A stretch of 64,000 nucleotides of DNA from CAVWUA01 sp963758025 (GCA_963758025.1 CAVWUA010000007.1:273342-337341); one strand, 5' to 3'; shown: positions 11,189 through 21,066, counted from the stretch's first letter. Numbers and translations: made by a program. The notes: generated by a model from the letters alone, not told the origin.

Positions 11189-11742
11189 TCAACCGCCGCC
11201 GCTCGGCCTTCGGAAGGAGGCCCGGCGGCGGTCTTCGATGAAGAGGGCGAGCATCGACTTGGCGTCCTCGATCCTTCCGTCCTCGACCATGCGAATCGCC
11301 TCGTCCCAGGGGACGACCACCGGCTCCAGCCGCTCATCCGGTTGATGGTCCGTGGGGCCGGGACGGAGATCCTCGCAGCGGAACAGGGTCATCCGTTCGT
11401 TCAGCACCCCGGGCGAGACGTACCAATCCCCACCTTGGTGATCCGCCCGGCGCGGTAGCCCGTCTCCTCTCGAAGCTCGCGTTCGGCCGTGACCTCGGGG
11501 GCCTCGTTCGGGTCCAGGGTCCCGGCGGGGACTTCCAGCAACGTCTTGCCGACCGCGTAGCGTCCGTTCCGCACCAGGCAGATATGGTCCTCGTCCACCA
11601 TCGCCAGCAAGGCGACCGCGCCGCGATGGAGCACCACCTCACGCTCGGCGACACGGCCATCGGACAGGCGTACTTCCTGAAGCGCAAGGTCAATCTTGCG
11701 TCCAAGATAGATCGTGCGGCGTTTTGGTTCGGAATCGCTCAA
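11189..11742 (-). CDS. NUDIX hydrolase (one frameshift)
   Basis: Hydrolyses nucleoside diphosphates linked to another group; ADP-ribose pyrophosphatase is the best guess. The NUDIX box G-x5-E-x7-REUXEE-x2-GU is present as GTLDPNEAPEVTAERELREE, followed by TGY. The frame breaks near 11430, where AAGGTGGGGATTGG appears to lack one G; after that DWYVSPGVLNERM continues to the stop. The probable start is TTG at 11742, whose TTGA overlaps the TGA stop of the aminotransferase, with AGGGAG upstream, so the two are translationally coupled. The corrected length is about 184 residues, normal for the family. Confidence 0.85.
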
Positions 11743-12933
11743 AGGCGGGCACTCCCTGGGCTTTCCACCGCATGCTCTCGCTCTTGCCGCCAACCCCGTT
11801 CGAACCGGTCGAGAGCCTCCGTCAAGGTCGCCTCGTCCACCGCGAAGCAAAGCCGGACGTGCCCTTCGCCGCCCTGGCCGAAGGCGCGTTCCGGGGGCGA
11901 TGCCCACCCGGTACTCGCGGACCATCCGTTCGCAGAACGCGAAGGAGTCGGTCAGGCCGTCGAGCCGGGGGAACACATAGAACGCCCCCGTCGGCTCGGG
12001 GACCGTGACTCCGGGAATCCGCCGGAGTCGCTCCAGAGCGATTCGCCGGTTCCTCGCGTAGCGCTGCTGGGCGTCACGGAGGAACGGCTCCCCCTGTTCG
12101 ATGGCGACGCGGGCGGCCTCCTGGGCGACGCCCGGGGCGTGGCTGACAACGTACTCCTGAAGATGGGTCATCGCCCGGGCCACCTCCGGAGGCGCGATCG
12201 CGTAACCGACCCGCCAGCCGGTCATGCGGTAGGTCTTGGAAAAGCTCTGCGCCACGATCAGGCGGGGCCGGACGTCCGGCAACGTCAAGGGGCTGGGAGC
12301 GACGGTCCCTTCAAAGACGATCCGCTCGTAAACGCCATCGGCGAGCAGCCAGAGGTCGTGCCGCTCGCAGAAAGCCGCCAGGCGGCTCCAGTCGGCTTCG
12401 CTGGCGGTCCAGCCGGTCGGATTGCCCGGACTGGCCAGGGCGAGCAGCCGGGTATCCGGGCGGATCGCCGCCGAGAGTCGGTCGAAATCGAGCTGGAAGC
12501 CGTCCGGCGCGAGGTCCAGCGGAACCTCGATCGCCTCCGCCCCCGCGACCCGGATGGCCGCCGCGACGTTCGGCCAGAGCGGCGTGAGCACCAGGGCCGA
12601 GTTCCCCGGACCGACGGTGGCCTGGCACGCCAGGACGATCGCCACCATCCCGCTGGCCGTGACCACCACCTCCCGCAGCGGGTCCCGCTCGACCCCATGA
12701 AGAGACGCCACCTGTCCCGCGATCGCCCGCCTCAGCTCGGGATAGCCGGCATTGGGCGTGTAGAACGTCCGGTTGGCGTCCAGAGCCCGGTGCGCGGCCT
12801 CCTTGATGAAGTCCGGCGTCGGCAGCGTGTCCTCGCCGTAGAACAGCCGGAGCGTCCCCGGATGCTCATCGGCCAGCGCGGCGATGGCCCGGATGCGCGA
12901 CGGTGAGACGGAGGCAGCGGGGGCAAGATGCAC
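11739..12933 (-). CDS. Class I/II aminotransferase, aspartate aminotransferase-like (one frameshift)
   Basis: Pyridoxal-phosphate enzyme that transfers amino groups between amino acids and keto acids. Visible are the cofactor-site segments ASPGNPTGW, DGVYERIVFEG and the Schiff-base lysine in QSFSKTYRMTGWRVGY, and GAFYVFPRL near the end. The frame breaks near 11890, after VGIAPGT. The adjoining frame continues FGQGGEGHVRLCF to a TGA that overlaps the NUDIX start. I chose GTG 12933, which gives about 397 residues. An upstream start near 13035 is possible but adds residues unlike the family. The specific substrate cannot be assigned. Confidence 0.85.
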
Positions 12934-13225
12934 GGCCAGGGTCGCCTTCGGAGATTGGGAATGCCGCGATCGGTTGGCGGCATCCCGTCCGTCACCAAGT
13001 CGCACCTGGAGGGGGCATCTTACGAACGAACCCAACCGTGACAGGGTCGTTTTTGCCGTAAGTCCTTGTTCGTGAGGAACTTGGTGACAACCCTCGTTGG
13101 GTTCGTTTGGAAATACGACACAATATCTTGCGAATTCAGACTTTACGTCGCGCCGACATGGGTATTATCGCTCGGCGCCGGCTCCCGCTTCACCCCAAAA
13201 GGGGCCTCGGGCCGGCCGTTCCGGA

Positions 13226-13702
13226 TCATTGGGTACCCTGACGGACCCGTTTATCGGCGTCCCGGATCGACAGGACAGGGCAGGGGGCCTCCCGGACGAT
13301 CCGCTCGGCGACGGAGCCGAGCAGCACGTGACTGAGGCCCGTGCGGCCGTGGGTGGCGATCACGATCAGGTCGATCGGAAAATCACGCGCGTAGCCGACG
13401 ATCCCGTCCACCGGATCGCCCCAGCGGACTTCCATCTCGACGGACGGGGCCTCTCCCCAGGTCTTGTCGAGGACATGCTTCAGGGCGTCGTAAGACTTGG
13501 CCTCGGTCTCGGCGTAATATTCGGGCGGAAGGGCGGCGATCAGGGAAGGGTCCGGCCCCACCGGGACCACCACGTCGGGCAGCACGTGGAGCAGGTGCAA
13601 GGTCGCGCCGAAACGCTCCGCCAGTCCGCACGCGTACTTCAGCGCGGCCTCGGCATGGTGACTGAAGTCGGTGGGAGCCAGGATGTTCTGGATGGACAGC
13701 AC
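13226..13702 (-). CDS. Universal stress protein (UspA family)
   Basis: A 158-residue cytoplasmic protein starting at GTG 13702 with LSIQNILAPTDFSHHAEAA. The C-terminal ATP-binding signature of the family is present as GRTGLSHVLLGSVAERI (pattern G-x2-G-x9-G-S/T) followed by APCPVLSIR. The gene begins 14 nt after the ilvE stop on the same strand, so it is probably co-transcribed. Universal stress proteins of this type bind ATP and are tied to survival under starvation or redox stress; the exact role is not known. The stop is followed by roughly 190 bp on the minus side with no other gene. Confidence 0.92.
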   Translation of the reverse strand: MLSIQNILAPTDFSHHAEAALKYACGLAERFGATLHLLHVLPDVVVPVGPDPSLIAALPPEYYAETEAKSYDALKHVLDKTWGEAPSVEMEVRWGDPVDGIVGYARDFPIDLIVIATHGRTGLSHVLLGSVAERIVREAPCPVLSIRDADKRVRQGTQ

Positions 13703-13716
13703 GTCAGGATTCGTCC

Positions 13717-14580
13717 TCAGCGCTCGCCGCGCACGAGTTCGTGGAACCGTTTCAGAAGGTCCTTCGTCACCGGACCGGGCGTTCCGTCGCCGATCGGGCG
13801 GCCGTCGCACTCGACGACCGGGATGACCTCGGCGGCGGTGCCGGTCAGGAAGCACTCGTCGGCCGTGTAGATGTCGTGGCGGTCCATCGTTCGTTCGACG
13901 ACCGTCAAGCCGGCATCTCGGGCCAGTTCGATGACCGCGTCCCGGGTGATCCCTTCGAGGATGCCGGAGTCGAGCGACGGGGTGTGCAGTTCCCCTTTGC
14001 GGACAATGAAGATGTTGTCGCCGGTGCACTCGGCGACTTCCCCCTTGTGGTTGAGCATCAGGGCTTCGAGACAGCCGGCGTTGGTCCCCTCGATCTTCGC
14101 CAGGATGCTGTTCAGATAGTTCAGGGACTTGATCCGCGGATTGAGCGCCGCGGGATGGTTCCGGATGGTGCCGGCGGTGACGATCTTCAGGCCGTGCTCG
14201 TACAGCTCGGTCGGATAGAGGCTGATCGAGTCGGTGATGATGATGACCTGCGGATCGGTCGTCTTGCGAGGGTCCAGCCCCAGGCTGCCCGCCCCTCGGG
14301 TGACGATCACGCGAACGTAGGCGTCCTTGAGGTTGTTCGCCTCCAGGGTCTCGCGGATCGCCTTGGCCATCTGGGCCTTGTCGATCGGGATCTGGAGGTT
14401 GATCGCCCTCGCCGAGTCGTAGAGCCGATCAACGTGCTGCTCGATCTTGAAGACGCGGCCGCTGTAGGACCGGATGCCCTCAAAGACGCCGTCGCCGTAG
14501 AGCAGGCCGTGGTCATAGACGCTGATCTTGGCGTCGGCCTTGTCGTAAAGTTTGCCGCCGATATAGACCTTCAGGCTCAT
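13717..14580 (-). CDS. ilvE: Branched-chain amino acid aminotransferase (class IV)
   Basis: Pyridoxal-phosphate enzyme for the last step of valine, leucine and isoleucine synthesis. The 287-residue length matches the family. SVYDHGLLYGDGVFEG is the N-terminal fold-type IV signature. IKSLNYLNSILAK contains the catalytic lysine, and the class IV signature runs through EVAECTGDNIFIV, GILEGITRD and DECFLTGTAAEV. The ATG at 14580 begins MSLKVYIGGKLYDK, the usual start of this subgroup. No frame break was seen. A D-amino-acid or aminodeoxychorismate enzyme is the main alternative, but the length and motif set favour IlvE. Confidence 0.93.
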   Translation of the reverse strand: MSLKVYIGGKLYDKADAKISVYDHGLLYGDGVFEGIRSYSGRVFKIEQHVDRLYDSARAINLQIPIDKAQMAKAIRETLEANNLKDAYVRVIVTRGAGSLGLDPRKTTDPQVIIITDSISLYPTELYEHGLKIVTAGTIRNHPAALNPRIKSLNYLNSILAKIEGTNAGCLEALMLNHKGEVAECTGDNIFIVRKGELHTPSLDSGILEGITRDAVIELARDAGLTVVERTMDRHDIYTADECFLTGTAAEVIPVVECDGRPIGDGTPGPVTKDLLKRFHELVRGER

Positions 14581-14751
14581 CCGAGTGCGACTCCGGCGGG
14601 TTGACCCGGACGACGCGTTGATCGTCGGGGCGCGCGGCGATTACGGAGATGGTCGGGAAGGCCGTACCATGGGCCTTCACCCGGTTCCGCCCTTCCGTGC
14701 TCCCGAAAGGGCGATGGACCCCCGGCCCCGCCGCTGTCCGCTTTTGAGGAG

Positions 14752-15462
14752 TCAGGACAGGACGGCGGCCCACTCCTCGACTCGACCCTCAGCGAGCCGG
14801 ACCGTCCGGTCGGCCTGCTGGGCAACATGCGCGTCGTGAGTGACCAACATCATAGTGAGCCCGCGTTCCCGGTTCAAGTCGCGCAGGAGGTCGAGCACCC
14901 CCTGACCGGTCGCCGCGTCGAGGTTGCCGGTCGGCTCGTCGGCCAGGAGGATCTCGGGGGAGCCGGCAAGGGATCGAGCGATCGCCGCGCGTTGCATCTC
15001 GCCGCCGGAAAGCTCCGAGGGACGATGATCGAGCCGGTGTCCGAGTCCCACCCGATCGAGAATCGCTTCGGCCTCCTTGCGGAAGCGCCGTCGCGAACCG
15101 AGATACGAGATCAGGCCATGCCGGATCATCAGCGGCATGAGCACGTTTTCCAGGGCCGTCAACTCGGGCAGGAGATGATAGAACTGGAAGATGAAGCCGA
15201 AGGTCCGGTTCCTCAAGATGTCGCGGCGGCGGTCGGGCAGCGTGTCGATGCGCTGGCCGTCGAGATAGACCTCGCCCGAGTCGGGCGCGTCCAGCAGGCC
15301 GAGCACATGCAGCAGCGTGCTCTTGCCCGATCCGCTCGTGCCGACCACCGAGACCAGTTCACCGCGCTCGACCGTCAGGTCCAGCCCCTGAAGCACCGGC
15401 ACGCGGTTCTTGCCCTTGCGGTAGCTCTTTTCCAGACCGATGGCCGAGAGGTGAACCTCCAT
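14752..15462 (-). CDS. lolD: ABC transporter ATP-binding protein, LolD type
   Basis: ATPase of the MacB/LolD group. The Walker A loop is GTSGSGKST, the signature LSGGEMQRAAIARSL, and Walker B ILLADEPTGNLD, the last being the hallmark of this group. The H-loop is VTHDAH. The ATG at 15462 is preceded by AAAGGAGGG with ideal spacing, so it is preferred over the in-frame start at 15498 that would overlap the upstream stop. The product is about 236 residues. It lies directly downstream of the FtsX-type permease gene, so the two form an exporter that moves lipoproteins from the inner membrane or, less likely, another lipophilic substrate. Confidence 0.9.
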   Translation of the reverse strand: MEVHLSAIGLEKSYRKGKNRVPVLQGLDLTVERGELVSVVGTSGSGKSTLLHVLGLLDAPDSGEVYLDGQRIDTLPDRRRDILRNRTFGFIFQFYHLLPELTALENVLMPLMIRHGLISYLGSRRRFRKEAEAILDRVGLGHRLDHRPSELSGGEMQRAAIARSLAGSPEILLADEPTGNLDAATGQGVLDLLRDLNRERGLTMMLVTHDAHVAQQADRTVRLAEGRVEEWAAVLS

Positions 15463-15490
15463 CGATAGCCCTCCTTTGGAAGAGATGATT

Positions 15491-16894
15491 TCACTCATTC
15501 CGCAACGCCTGAACCGGGTGCAGCTTCGCCGCGCGCTGGGCCGGCCAGACGCTCGCGGCGACGGCGATCAGCAGGGCGCCGCCGACGATGCCGAAGACGG
15601 TCCAGGCCGAGACCATCGTCGGGATCTCGTTGAAGTAGTAGATGTCGCCGTTGAAGACCTTCCGCCCGGTCAGCTTGCTGAGCCACTTCTCGATGACGTT
15701 GATGTAGCGGACGAACAACAGCCCCCCAATCATCCCGACACCGCTGCCGACCAGCCCCAGCGACAGGCCGTAGCCGAGGAAGATGCTGCGGACCCCGGCC
15801 GTCGAGGCTCCCAGGGCCTTCAGAATGCCGATGTCGCGGGTCTTCTCGACGACGATCATCGAGAAGATCGCCAGGATGCCGAAGCCGGCGACGGCGATGA
15901 TGAAGAACAACAGCATATTCAGGATGCTCTGCTCGATCGCCACGGCGGCGAGGATCGGCCCCTGCTCCTCCTCCCAGGTCGAGACGTGAAACTGCATCGG
16001 CCGCATCTTCTCCAGCGCCGTCTGGAGCTTGGCGGCCAGGGCGTCGAGATCCACGCCGGGCCTCGCCTTGATCTGGAGCAGGTTCACCTTGCCGTGGCCG
16101 TGGCCGTCGCCGACTCGCAGGAGGTACTGGAGCCGGTCGAGCGGGACGTACACGTGCAGCGAGTCGTACTCGCTCATGCCGCTCTTGAAGAAGCCGACGA
16201 TGGTGAACTTGTCGCTCGCCGGCTCGGGGCGGCTGCCGCCGGTCGGGAAGGTCAGCGTGACCGAATCGCCGCGATGAACGATGAATTCGTCCTTCGTCGC
16301 CCCCGGGCGGTGGATCGTCGCCAGCGCGAAGCCGACGATCGCGCCATGGTCCGGGACCTGTTCAAAGGCATGATCGCGCAAGGCTCGATCGAAGGGATCG
16401 TTCGGATCAAACGACTCTCCGATCATCTCCCCGGCCGGCGAGTGCCGCCGCAGTTCCTCGCTCACCTCGAACGAAGGCGGAATGCGCCTTCCCCGTTCGT
16501 CCTCCAGAAATTCGGCGAAGTCGCCCGTCTTGGCCCGCTCGTGGGGCCGGACGCCGATGAGCTGGACGGTCTTCTTGTAGGGCATCCCGCCGATGAAAAA
16601 CGTGGCCATCGCGGGGGTTTCGCTCGTGGGGGCCATCGCGATGACGTCGTCACCGGCGACCTCTCGGATGCGGGCCATGACCTCGTCCGGGTCGTTAAAC
16701 CCGTCGAAGCTCCACGACCGGACGACCACATCCGCCAGGACGCCGTGGAGCCGGTCGCGCATCTTCTCGGCGAACCCGGCCATGACCGCGTTGACCACGA
16801 TCATCGTCGCCACGCCGAGCATCACGCTGATGATGCTCGCCAGCGCGATGTAACGGGTGCGGAGATATCTCCAGCAGAGCAACGACTTGTACAT
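15491..16894 (-). CDS. FtsX-like ABC permease, LolC/LolE type
   Basis: A 467-residue permease with one N-terminal helix (YIALASIISVMLGVATMIVV), a large periplasmic domain of about 250 residues, and three C-terminal helices (LLFFIIAVAGFGILAIFSM, VRSIFLGYGLSLGLVG and GIVGGALLIAVAASVWPA). It ends PAQRAAKLHPVQALRNE, the standard end of this family. The start MYKSLLCWRYLRTRYIAL also fits LolC/LolE. A single permease gene serves with LolD, suggesting a homodimeric exporter instead of separate LolC and LolE. It lies immediately upstream of the ATPase on the same strand. No frame break was seen. Confidence 0.9.
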   Translation of the reverse strand: MYKSLLCWRYLRTRYIALASIISVMLGVATMIVVNAVMAGFAEKMRDRLHGVLADVVVRSWSFDGFNDPDEVMARIREVAGDDVIAMAPTSETPAMATFFIGGMPYKKTVQLIGVRPHERAKTGDFAEFLEDERGRRIPPSFEVSEELRRHSPAGEMIGESFDPNDPFDRALRDHAFEQVPDHGAIVGFALATIHRPGATKDEFIVHRGDSVTLTFPTGGSRPEPASDKFTIVGFFKSGMSEYDSLHVYVPLDRLQYLLRVGDGHGHGKVNLLQIKARPGVDLDALAAKLQTALEKMRPMQFHVSTWEEEQGPILAAVAIEQSILNMLLFFIIAVAGFGILAIFSMIVVEKTRDIGILKALGASTAGVRSIFLGYGLSLGLVGSGVGMIGGLLFVRYINVIEKWLSKLTGRKVFNGDIYYFNEIPTMVSAWTVFGIVGGALLIAVAASVWPAQRAAKLHPVQALRNE

Positions 16895-16939
16895 GACGGG
16901 AGCCTCCGTGCGCCGTCGTTCGGGATGGATCGGTGTACG

Positions 16940-18412
16940 CTAGAGACCGGATTCGGGCCGCAAGAGCGGGAACAGGATCACGTCGCGGATGCTCGGCTTG
17001 TCCAGGAGCAACATGCAGAGCCGGTCCATGCCGACCCCGAGTCCGCCGGCCGGCGGCATCGCGTGTTTGAGGGCGCGGATGAAATCTTCATCCATGGTCG
17101 CCATCGAGTCCTCGGCCTTCTGGCCGGCGAGCTGGGTGCGGAACAACGACTCCTGCAAGGTCGGATCGTTCAACTCGGTGTAGGCGTTCGCCAGTTCCAT
17201 CCCCTGCACGTACAGCTCGAAACGCTCGGCCACGGTCGGGTCCGTCGCCTTCCGCTTGGTCAACGGGCAGATGGCCGCCGGGTAGTCGATGACGAAGATC
17301 GGTCCGGTGAGGCGGTCCTCGACGACCTCCTCGAAGACCTCGCTGACCAGAACATCGTGATCCTTGCCGTCGGTGGCGATGCCGAGGGATTCGGCCTTCG
17401 CCCGGATGGCCGCGTCGTCCTTGAAGTCCACGCCGGCATGTTCCTGGAGAAGCTCGGCGTAGGTCTTGCGAGGCCAGGGGGGGGTGTAATCGACGGTGGT
17501 CTCTCCCCAGGGACGATGGAAGTTGCCGTCGAGCGACTCGATCGCGCCGGTGATGAGGGCCTCGGTCAGGTCCATCATCGTATGGTAATCGCCGTAGGCC
17601 TGGTACGCCTCCAGCATGGTGAATTCCGGGTTATGCTTGCGGCTGAGGCCCTCGTTGCGATAGACCCGGCCGATCTCGTACACCCGTTCCATGCCGCCGA
17701 CGAGCAGGCGCTTGAGGTACAACTCGGGGGCGATCCGCAAGAACAGGTCGATATCGAGCGCATTGTGATGCGTGACGAACGGCCGGGCCGCGGCGCCTCC
17801 GGCGATCGACTGCATGGTCGGGGTTTCGACCGCGACGTATCCCCGGTCGGCCAGCACGCGGTGAAAGGCCGCGACGATCTTCGTGCGCCCCAGGAACGCG
17901 CGCATCGACTCCGGATTGCTGAACAGATCGACGTAACGCTGCCGGCTGCGCTGCTCGACGTCCGTCAGGCCGTGCCACTTCTCCGGGGGAGGGAGCAGGC
18001 TCTTGCCCAGGAACGTCAACGATTCGGCGAAGACCGTCAGCTCGCCCGTCCGGGTGTGGCCCAAGGTCCCCTCAACGCCGAGCAGGTCGCCCAGGTCCAG
18101 CTCGCCGGTCAAGGCCCAGCCCTGTTCCCCGACCTGCTTCTTCCCGATGAAGACCTGAATCCGTTCGGTCCAGTCGCGGAGGTCGAGAAAGACGACCTTC
18201 CCCTGGCCCCTCTTGAGCATGATCCGGCCGGCGACGCGCACGCGAGGCCCTTTCTCGTCGGCGCCGGCCTCGGGAGCGGTCAGGGCGCGAACGGCGGAAA
18301 TCGGCTGGTGGTGATCGAACCGCTGCCCCCAGGGGTCCAGACCCAGGGCCGCGATCCGCCGCAGCTTCTCCAGGCGGACGGCTTCCAGGTCCTCGCGTGT
18401 TTCTTCCGACAT
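16940..18412 (-). CDS. lysS: Lysyl-tRNA synthetase, class II
   Basis: Charges tRNA-Lys. The N-terminal OB-fold (RVRVAGRIMLKRGQGKVVFL) binds the anticodon. The class II catalytic core has motif 2 (VYEIGRVYRNEGLSRKHNPE) and motif 3 (GGLGVGMDRLCMLLL). The length of about 490 residues is normal. I chose ATG 18412 (MSEETREDLEAVRLEKLRR); a TTG 54 nt further upstream is possible. The gene follows the VOC gene divergently and precedes the LolC-type permease by 45 bp on the same strand. The frame is intact across almost 1.5 kb. Confidence 0.95.
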   Translation of the reverse strand: MSEETREDLEAVRLEKLRRIAALGLDPWGQRFDHHQPISAVRALTAPEAGADEKGPRVRVAGRIMLKRGQGKVVFLDLRDWTERIQVFIGKKQVGEQGWALTGELDLGDLLGVEGTLGHTRTGELTVFAESLTFLGKSLLPPPEKWHGLTDVEQRSRQRYVDLFSNPESMRAFLGRTKIVAAFHRVLADRGYVAVETPTMQSIAGGAAARPFVTHHNALDIDLFLRIAPELYLKRLLVGGMERVYEIGRVYRNEGLSRKHNPEFTMLEAYQAYGDYHTMMDLTEALITGAIESLDGNFHRPWGETTVDYTPPWPRKTYAELLQEHAGVDFKDDAAIRAKAESLGIATDGKDHDVLVSEVFEEVVEDRLTGPIFVIDYPAAICPLTKRKATDPTVAERFELYVQGMELANAYTELNDPTLQESLFRTQLAGQKAEDSMATMDEDFIRALKHAMPPAGGLGVGMDRLCMLLLDKPSIRDVILFPLLRPESGL

Positions 18413-18590
18413 CTCCGGGCCTTGCGTCTCGGCGGAACTCGTTGCATCGAAGCGGACTTGAGCCAAATTTTATGGAATTCCGAAGAACCGTCAACGTCAA
18501 CCGTCTCGCCGCCTCTCGCCGACCTGGTCGGACGCTGGCATCATGGAAATGGTTTGGGGCGATCTGGGATTTCATTTTGAAGGGAAAACC

Positions 18591-18965
18591 TTGCGACTCT
18601 TCATGGTCGAGGTCCGGGTCACGGACTTCGTGCGCTCGCTGGCCTGGTATCGTGACATTCTGGGCCTGACGCCCCTCCTCGTGGATGAGGCGAGGGGCTT
18701 CGCGCTGCTCGGTACCGAGGGGGGCCATATCGCCTTGAAAGCCGGCGCGGCGGACATCTCCCCGCGTGCGGATCTCCAGATCGTCTTCGAGGTGGAGGAT
18801 GTGGGGATCGATCGGGCTCGCCTGTGTGCCCTGGGGGAAGAGGTTGCCGAGCCGGTCGAGAACCCGGACGAGGGCTACACCGAGATCCGGCTGAACGACC
18901 CCGATGGAACGCCGATCCGGCTGTTCTCGTGGACCGGCCGCGAACGAGGACCGATCAAGCGGTGA
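18591..18965 (+). CDS. VOC (glyoxalase/bleomycin-resistance) family protein
   Basis: A small single-domain protein of about 125 residues with the VOC fold: FMVEVRVTDFVRSLAWYRDILGL at the first beta-alpha-beta unit (metal-ligand region) and GYTEIRLNDPDGTPIRLFSW at the end, where the Glu would be the last metal ligand. I prefer TTG 18591, which has GAAGGG 6 nt upstream, over ATG 18603 with no spaced ribosome site. The substrate is unknown. The gene diverges from lysS, and its last 11 bases overlap the 3' end of the convergent LarA-like gene. Confidence 0.82.
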   Translation: MRLFMVEVRVTDFVRSLAWYRDILGLTPLLVDEARGFALLGTEGGHIALKAGAADISPRADLQIVFEVEDVGIDRARLCALGEEVAEPVENPDEGYTEIRLNDPDGTPIRLFSWTGRERGPIKR

Positions 18966-20237
18966 GGGTCGGAAGGACGTATGGTCCTTTCGGGATCACC
19001 GCGACGCGAGCCTCGGGGCCGTACTCGCCGAGCGAATCGGCCAGGGCGGCCTCGACGCTCGGGGCCGGCTCGACGTGAAGGCCCGAGAGCACGTCGGCGG
19101 AGAGGCCGTCGCTGACCATCTTCACCTTCGCCTTCCGGCGCACCTTCGCCAGCTCCTCCAGTTGCCACTGGTCGAGCACGAAGTAATTCTTGTCGAGGAT
19201 GCACTGAAGGAAACGTTCCAGGTCCGTGTGCTCCTTGCAGAGCCCCTGAAACTCCGCGCTGCCGATCCCTTCGGTGAGGCTCGCGGCAAGGATGATGGTG
19301 CCGCCTTGCTTGAGGATCGGCAAGCAGCCGGTCATCCCCTTGACCGACTGATAGAAGGTCGTGTCGAGGGGATAGCCGGCGGCGGACGTGACGACGATGT
19401 CCACCGGCTCGGCGACCGGGGCCTTGACCACGTTCTCGACGAAGCGGACCCCTTCGAGGAACGCTTGTTCCATGTCCCCCGCGACGACCGACGTGATCCG
19501 CCGCGCGTATCGAGGGTGACATTCACGATGAAGTCGCACCCGGCCATGCGGGCGATGCGGGTATTTTCCTCATGGACGGGGTTGCCGTCGAGGATGCCGC
19601 AGTCGGCGTTCGGGTGTTCGAGGAAGTCGGGTGAGTGCCAGCGTTTGACCGTCTCCAGGCCGGCGATCCCGGGGCAGATCAGCTTCCGACCGCCGGAGTA
19701 GCCGGCCATCAGGTGCGGCTCGATCAGCCCCGTGGCGATCTTCAGGTCCGCCGCGAGGTAGCGCGAATCGATCCAGACCGGAACGCCTCGGGGCGTGGTG
19801 CCGAGGAAGGTGTGCTCGTCCTGGTGCGTTCCGTGGTGGTCCTCGACGCGGTACGAACGGGCGATCTCCGGGCCGAGCATCTCCACCTTCTCGGCCTCGG
19901 TGCTCGGCCGGTGCAAGCCGGTGGCGACCAGGATCAGGACGTTTTCGCGGGAGATGCCCGACTCGTGCAAAGCCCGGAGCATCGGCCCGAGGATCGTCCG
20001 GTTTGGCACGGGACGGGTGATGTCGCAGATGAGGATGCAGGCGTCCCGACGCCCCCGGGCCAGGTCGCGGAGCGGGGCCGCGCCGGTCGGCCGTTCGAGC
20101 TTCGCGACGACCTCCGCATCGGGATCGTCCAGCGGAGGCACGCGCTTGATTTCCAGAGGGCCGACCACGCGGTCCTCGGGGAGTTCCACGTCCAGGCCCG
20201 ACCGACCGTAATCCAGCGTGACGCGCAGAGGAGGCAT
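18955..20237 (-). CDS. LarA-like nickel-dependent lactate racemase family (one frameshift)
   Basis: Protein of the LarA/DUF2088 family. N-terminal LDYGRSGLDVELPEDRVV and the DITRPVPN segment fit the family, as do VEDHHGTHQDEHTFLGTT and EPHLMAGYSGGRKLICPGIA in the substrate and cofactor region. The frame breaks near 19505, after VNVTLDTR, and the adjoining frame continues ITSVVAGDMEQAFLEGVRF to the stop. The corrected length is about 426 residues. The ATG is at 20237, 7 nt after the upstream DUF1080 stop. No larB, larC or larE genes for the nickel-pincer cofactor are nearby, so it may be a racemase for another 2-hydroxy acid supplied by genes elsewhere. Confidence 0.8.
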
Positions 20238-20244
20238 GAACAGG

Positions 20245-21066
20245 TCACTCCGCAGACAACCGACGAATCCGAATATGGCGAAAGGCCACCGGCCCATGAT
20301 CCCCCTGGAGGAGGATCGGCCCGGGGCGATCCGGCCCGGAAAGCCCCGACCGCGTCCCCCCCTCGCCGAAGTAGCCGACGTAACGGCCGTCCTTCTCTTC
20401 CAGCTTGACCCGAAGCGCGGGGGGCTTGGACGCGTTCTCGGCGGTCAGACGTTCGAAGGCGGCCTTGTCGGTTTCACCGTAACGGATATCGCGGTCCTTG
20501 TACACGGTCTCGCCGTTCCAGACGAGCGTGAGCCGCTTGCCTTTCAGGGTGATATCGTAGGTTTGCCACTCGCCCGGGGCCAGGGCGAGATTTTTGGGAG
20601 GCACGGCCCGCTCGTAGAGCGCGCCGCAGTCATGAAAGGCGGGGGATTTCACACCGAAGCTATCGAAGATCTGGATCTCGAAAAGCCCCCGGTTGTACAC
20701 GCCGGAGTTGCTCCCCTTGGGAACCGTGAACTCGATGTGCAGCTCATAGTCGTCGAACGTCTGTTCGGTCATGAGGTCCGAACCACGCCCATCACCGCCA
20801 CAGAGGAGAACGGCGTCGGGTGAGCCGCCGTCGCCGATCGGGAGAAGTCTCGTGGGATCATCCGGGTCCAGTTTCACGTCGTCGCAGACGACCCAGACCG
20901 GCTTCGCGTCCGGGTTCCGGGGCGTCCAGCCCGTGAGGTCCTTGCCGTTGAACAGCGTTTCCCAGGAACCTTCTCCTGGAACGACCGGCGGCGCGGCTTG
21001 AAGCGTCCCGCCATGCGCGATGATCCCACAGGCCACGACGAACAAGGGCGCACATCTCAATCGCAT
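20245..21066 (-). CDS. Secreted DUF1080 (3-keto-disaccharide hydrolase-like) protein
   Basis: Starts at ATG 21066 with CCGGAGG upstream and a leader MRLRCAPLFVVACGIIAHG, cleaved after LQAA. The mature part begins WETLFNGKDLTGWTPRN, the signature opening of DUF1080, and includes ELHIEFTVPKGSNSGVYNRG and GPILLQGDHGPVAFRHIRI, as in concanavalin-like sugar-binding folds. It has about 273 residues. Some DUF1080 members cleave 3-keto-glycosides, but the activity here is inference. It lies 7 nt upstream of the LarA-like gene. A second DUF1080 gene is at 31387-32005. Confidence 0.88.
   Translation of the reverse strand: MRLRCAPLFVVACGIIAHGGTLQAAPPVVPGEGSWETLFNGKDLTGWTPRNPDAKPVWVVCDDVKLDPDDPTRLLPIGDGGSPDAVLLCGGDGRGSDLMTEQTFDDYELHIEFTVPKGSNSGVYNRGLFEIQIFDSFGVKSPAFHDCGALYERAVPPKNLALAPGEWQTYDITLKGKRLTLVWNGETVYKDRDIRYGETDKAAFERLTAENASKPPALRVKLEEKDGRYVGYFGEGGTRSGLSGPDRPGPILLQGDHGPVAFRHIRIRRLSAE

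Noticed and set aside
11190..11233. GC-rich hairpin at the end of the NUDIX gene
   Set aside because: The stem overlaps the last codons of the gene and has no T-run, so I do not call it a terminator.
11584..12906. A 440-codon plus-strand frame
   Set aside because: It lies antisense to the aminotransferase and NUDIX genes, has no leader, domain or ribosome site, and is rich in Arg/Pro/Gly/Asp as expected for a shadow.
15476..18580. A 1034-codon open frame on the plus strand
   Set aside because: It is antisense to the LolC-type permease and lysS, both of which carry diagnostic motifs; the long frame is a by-product of high-GC codon use.
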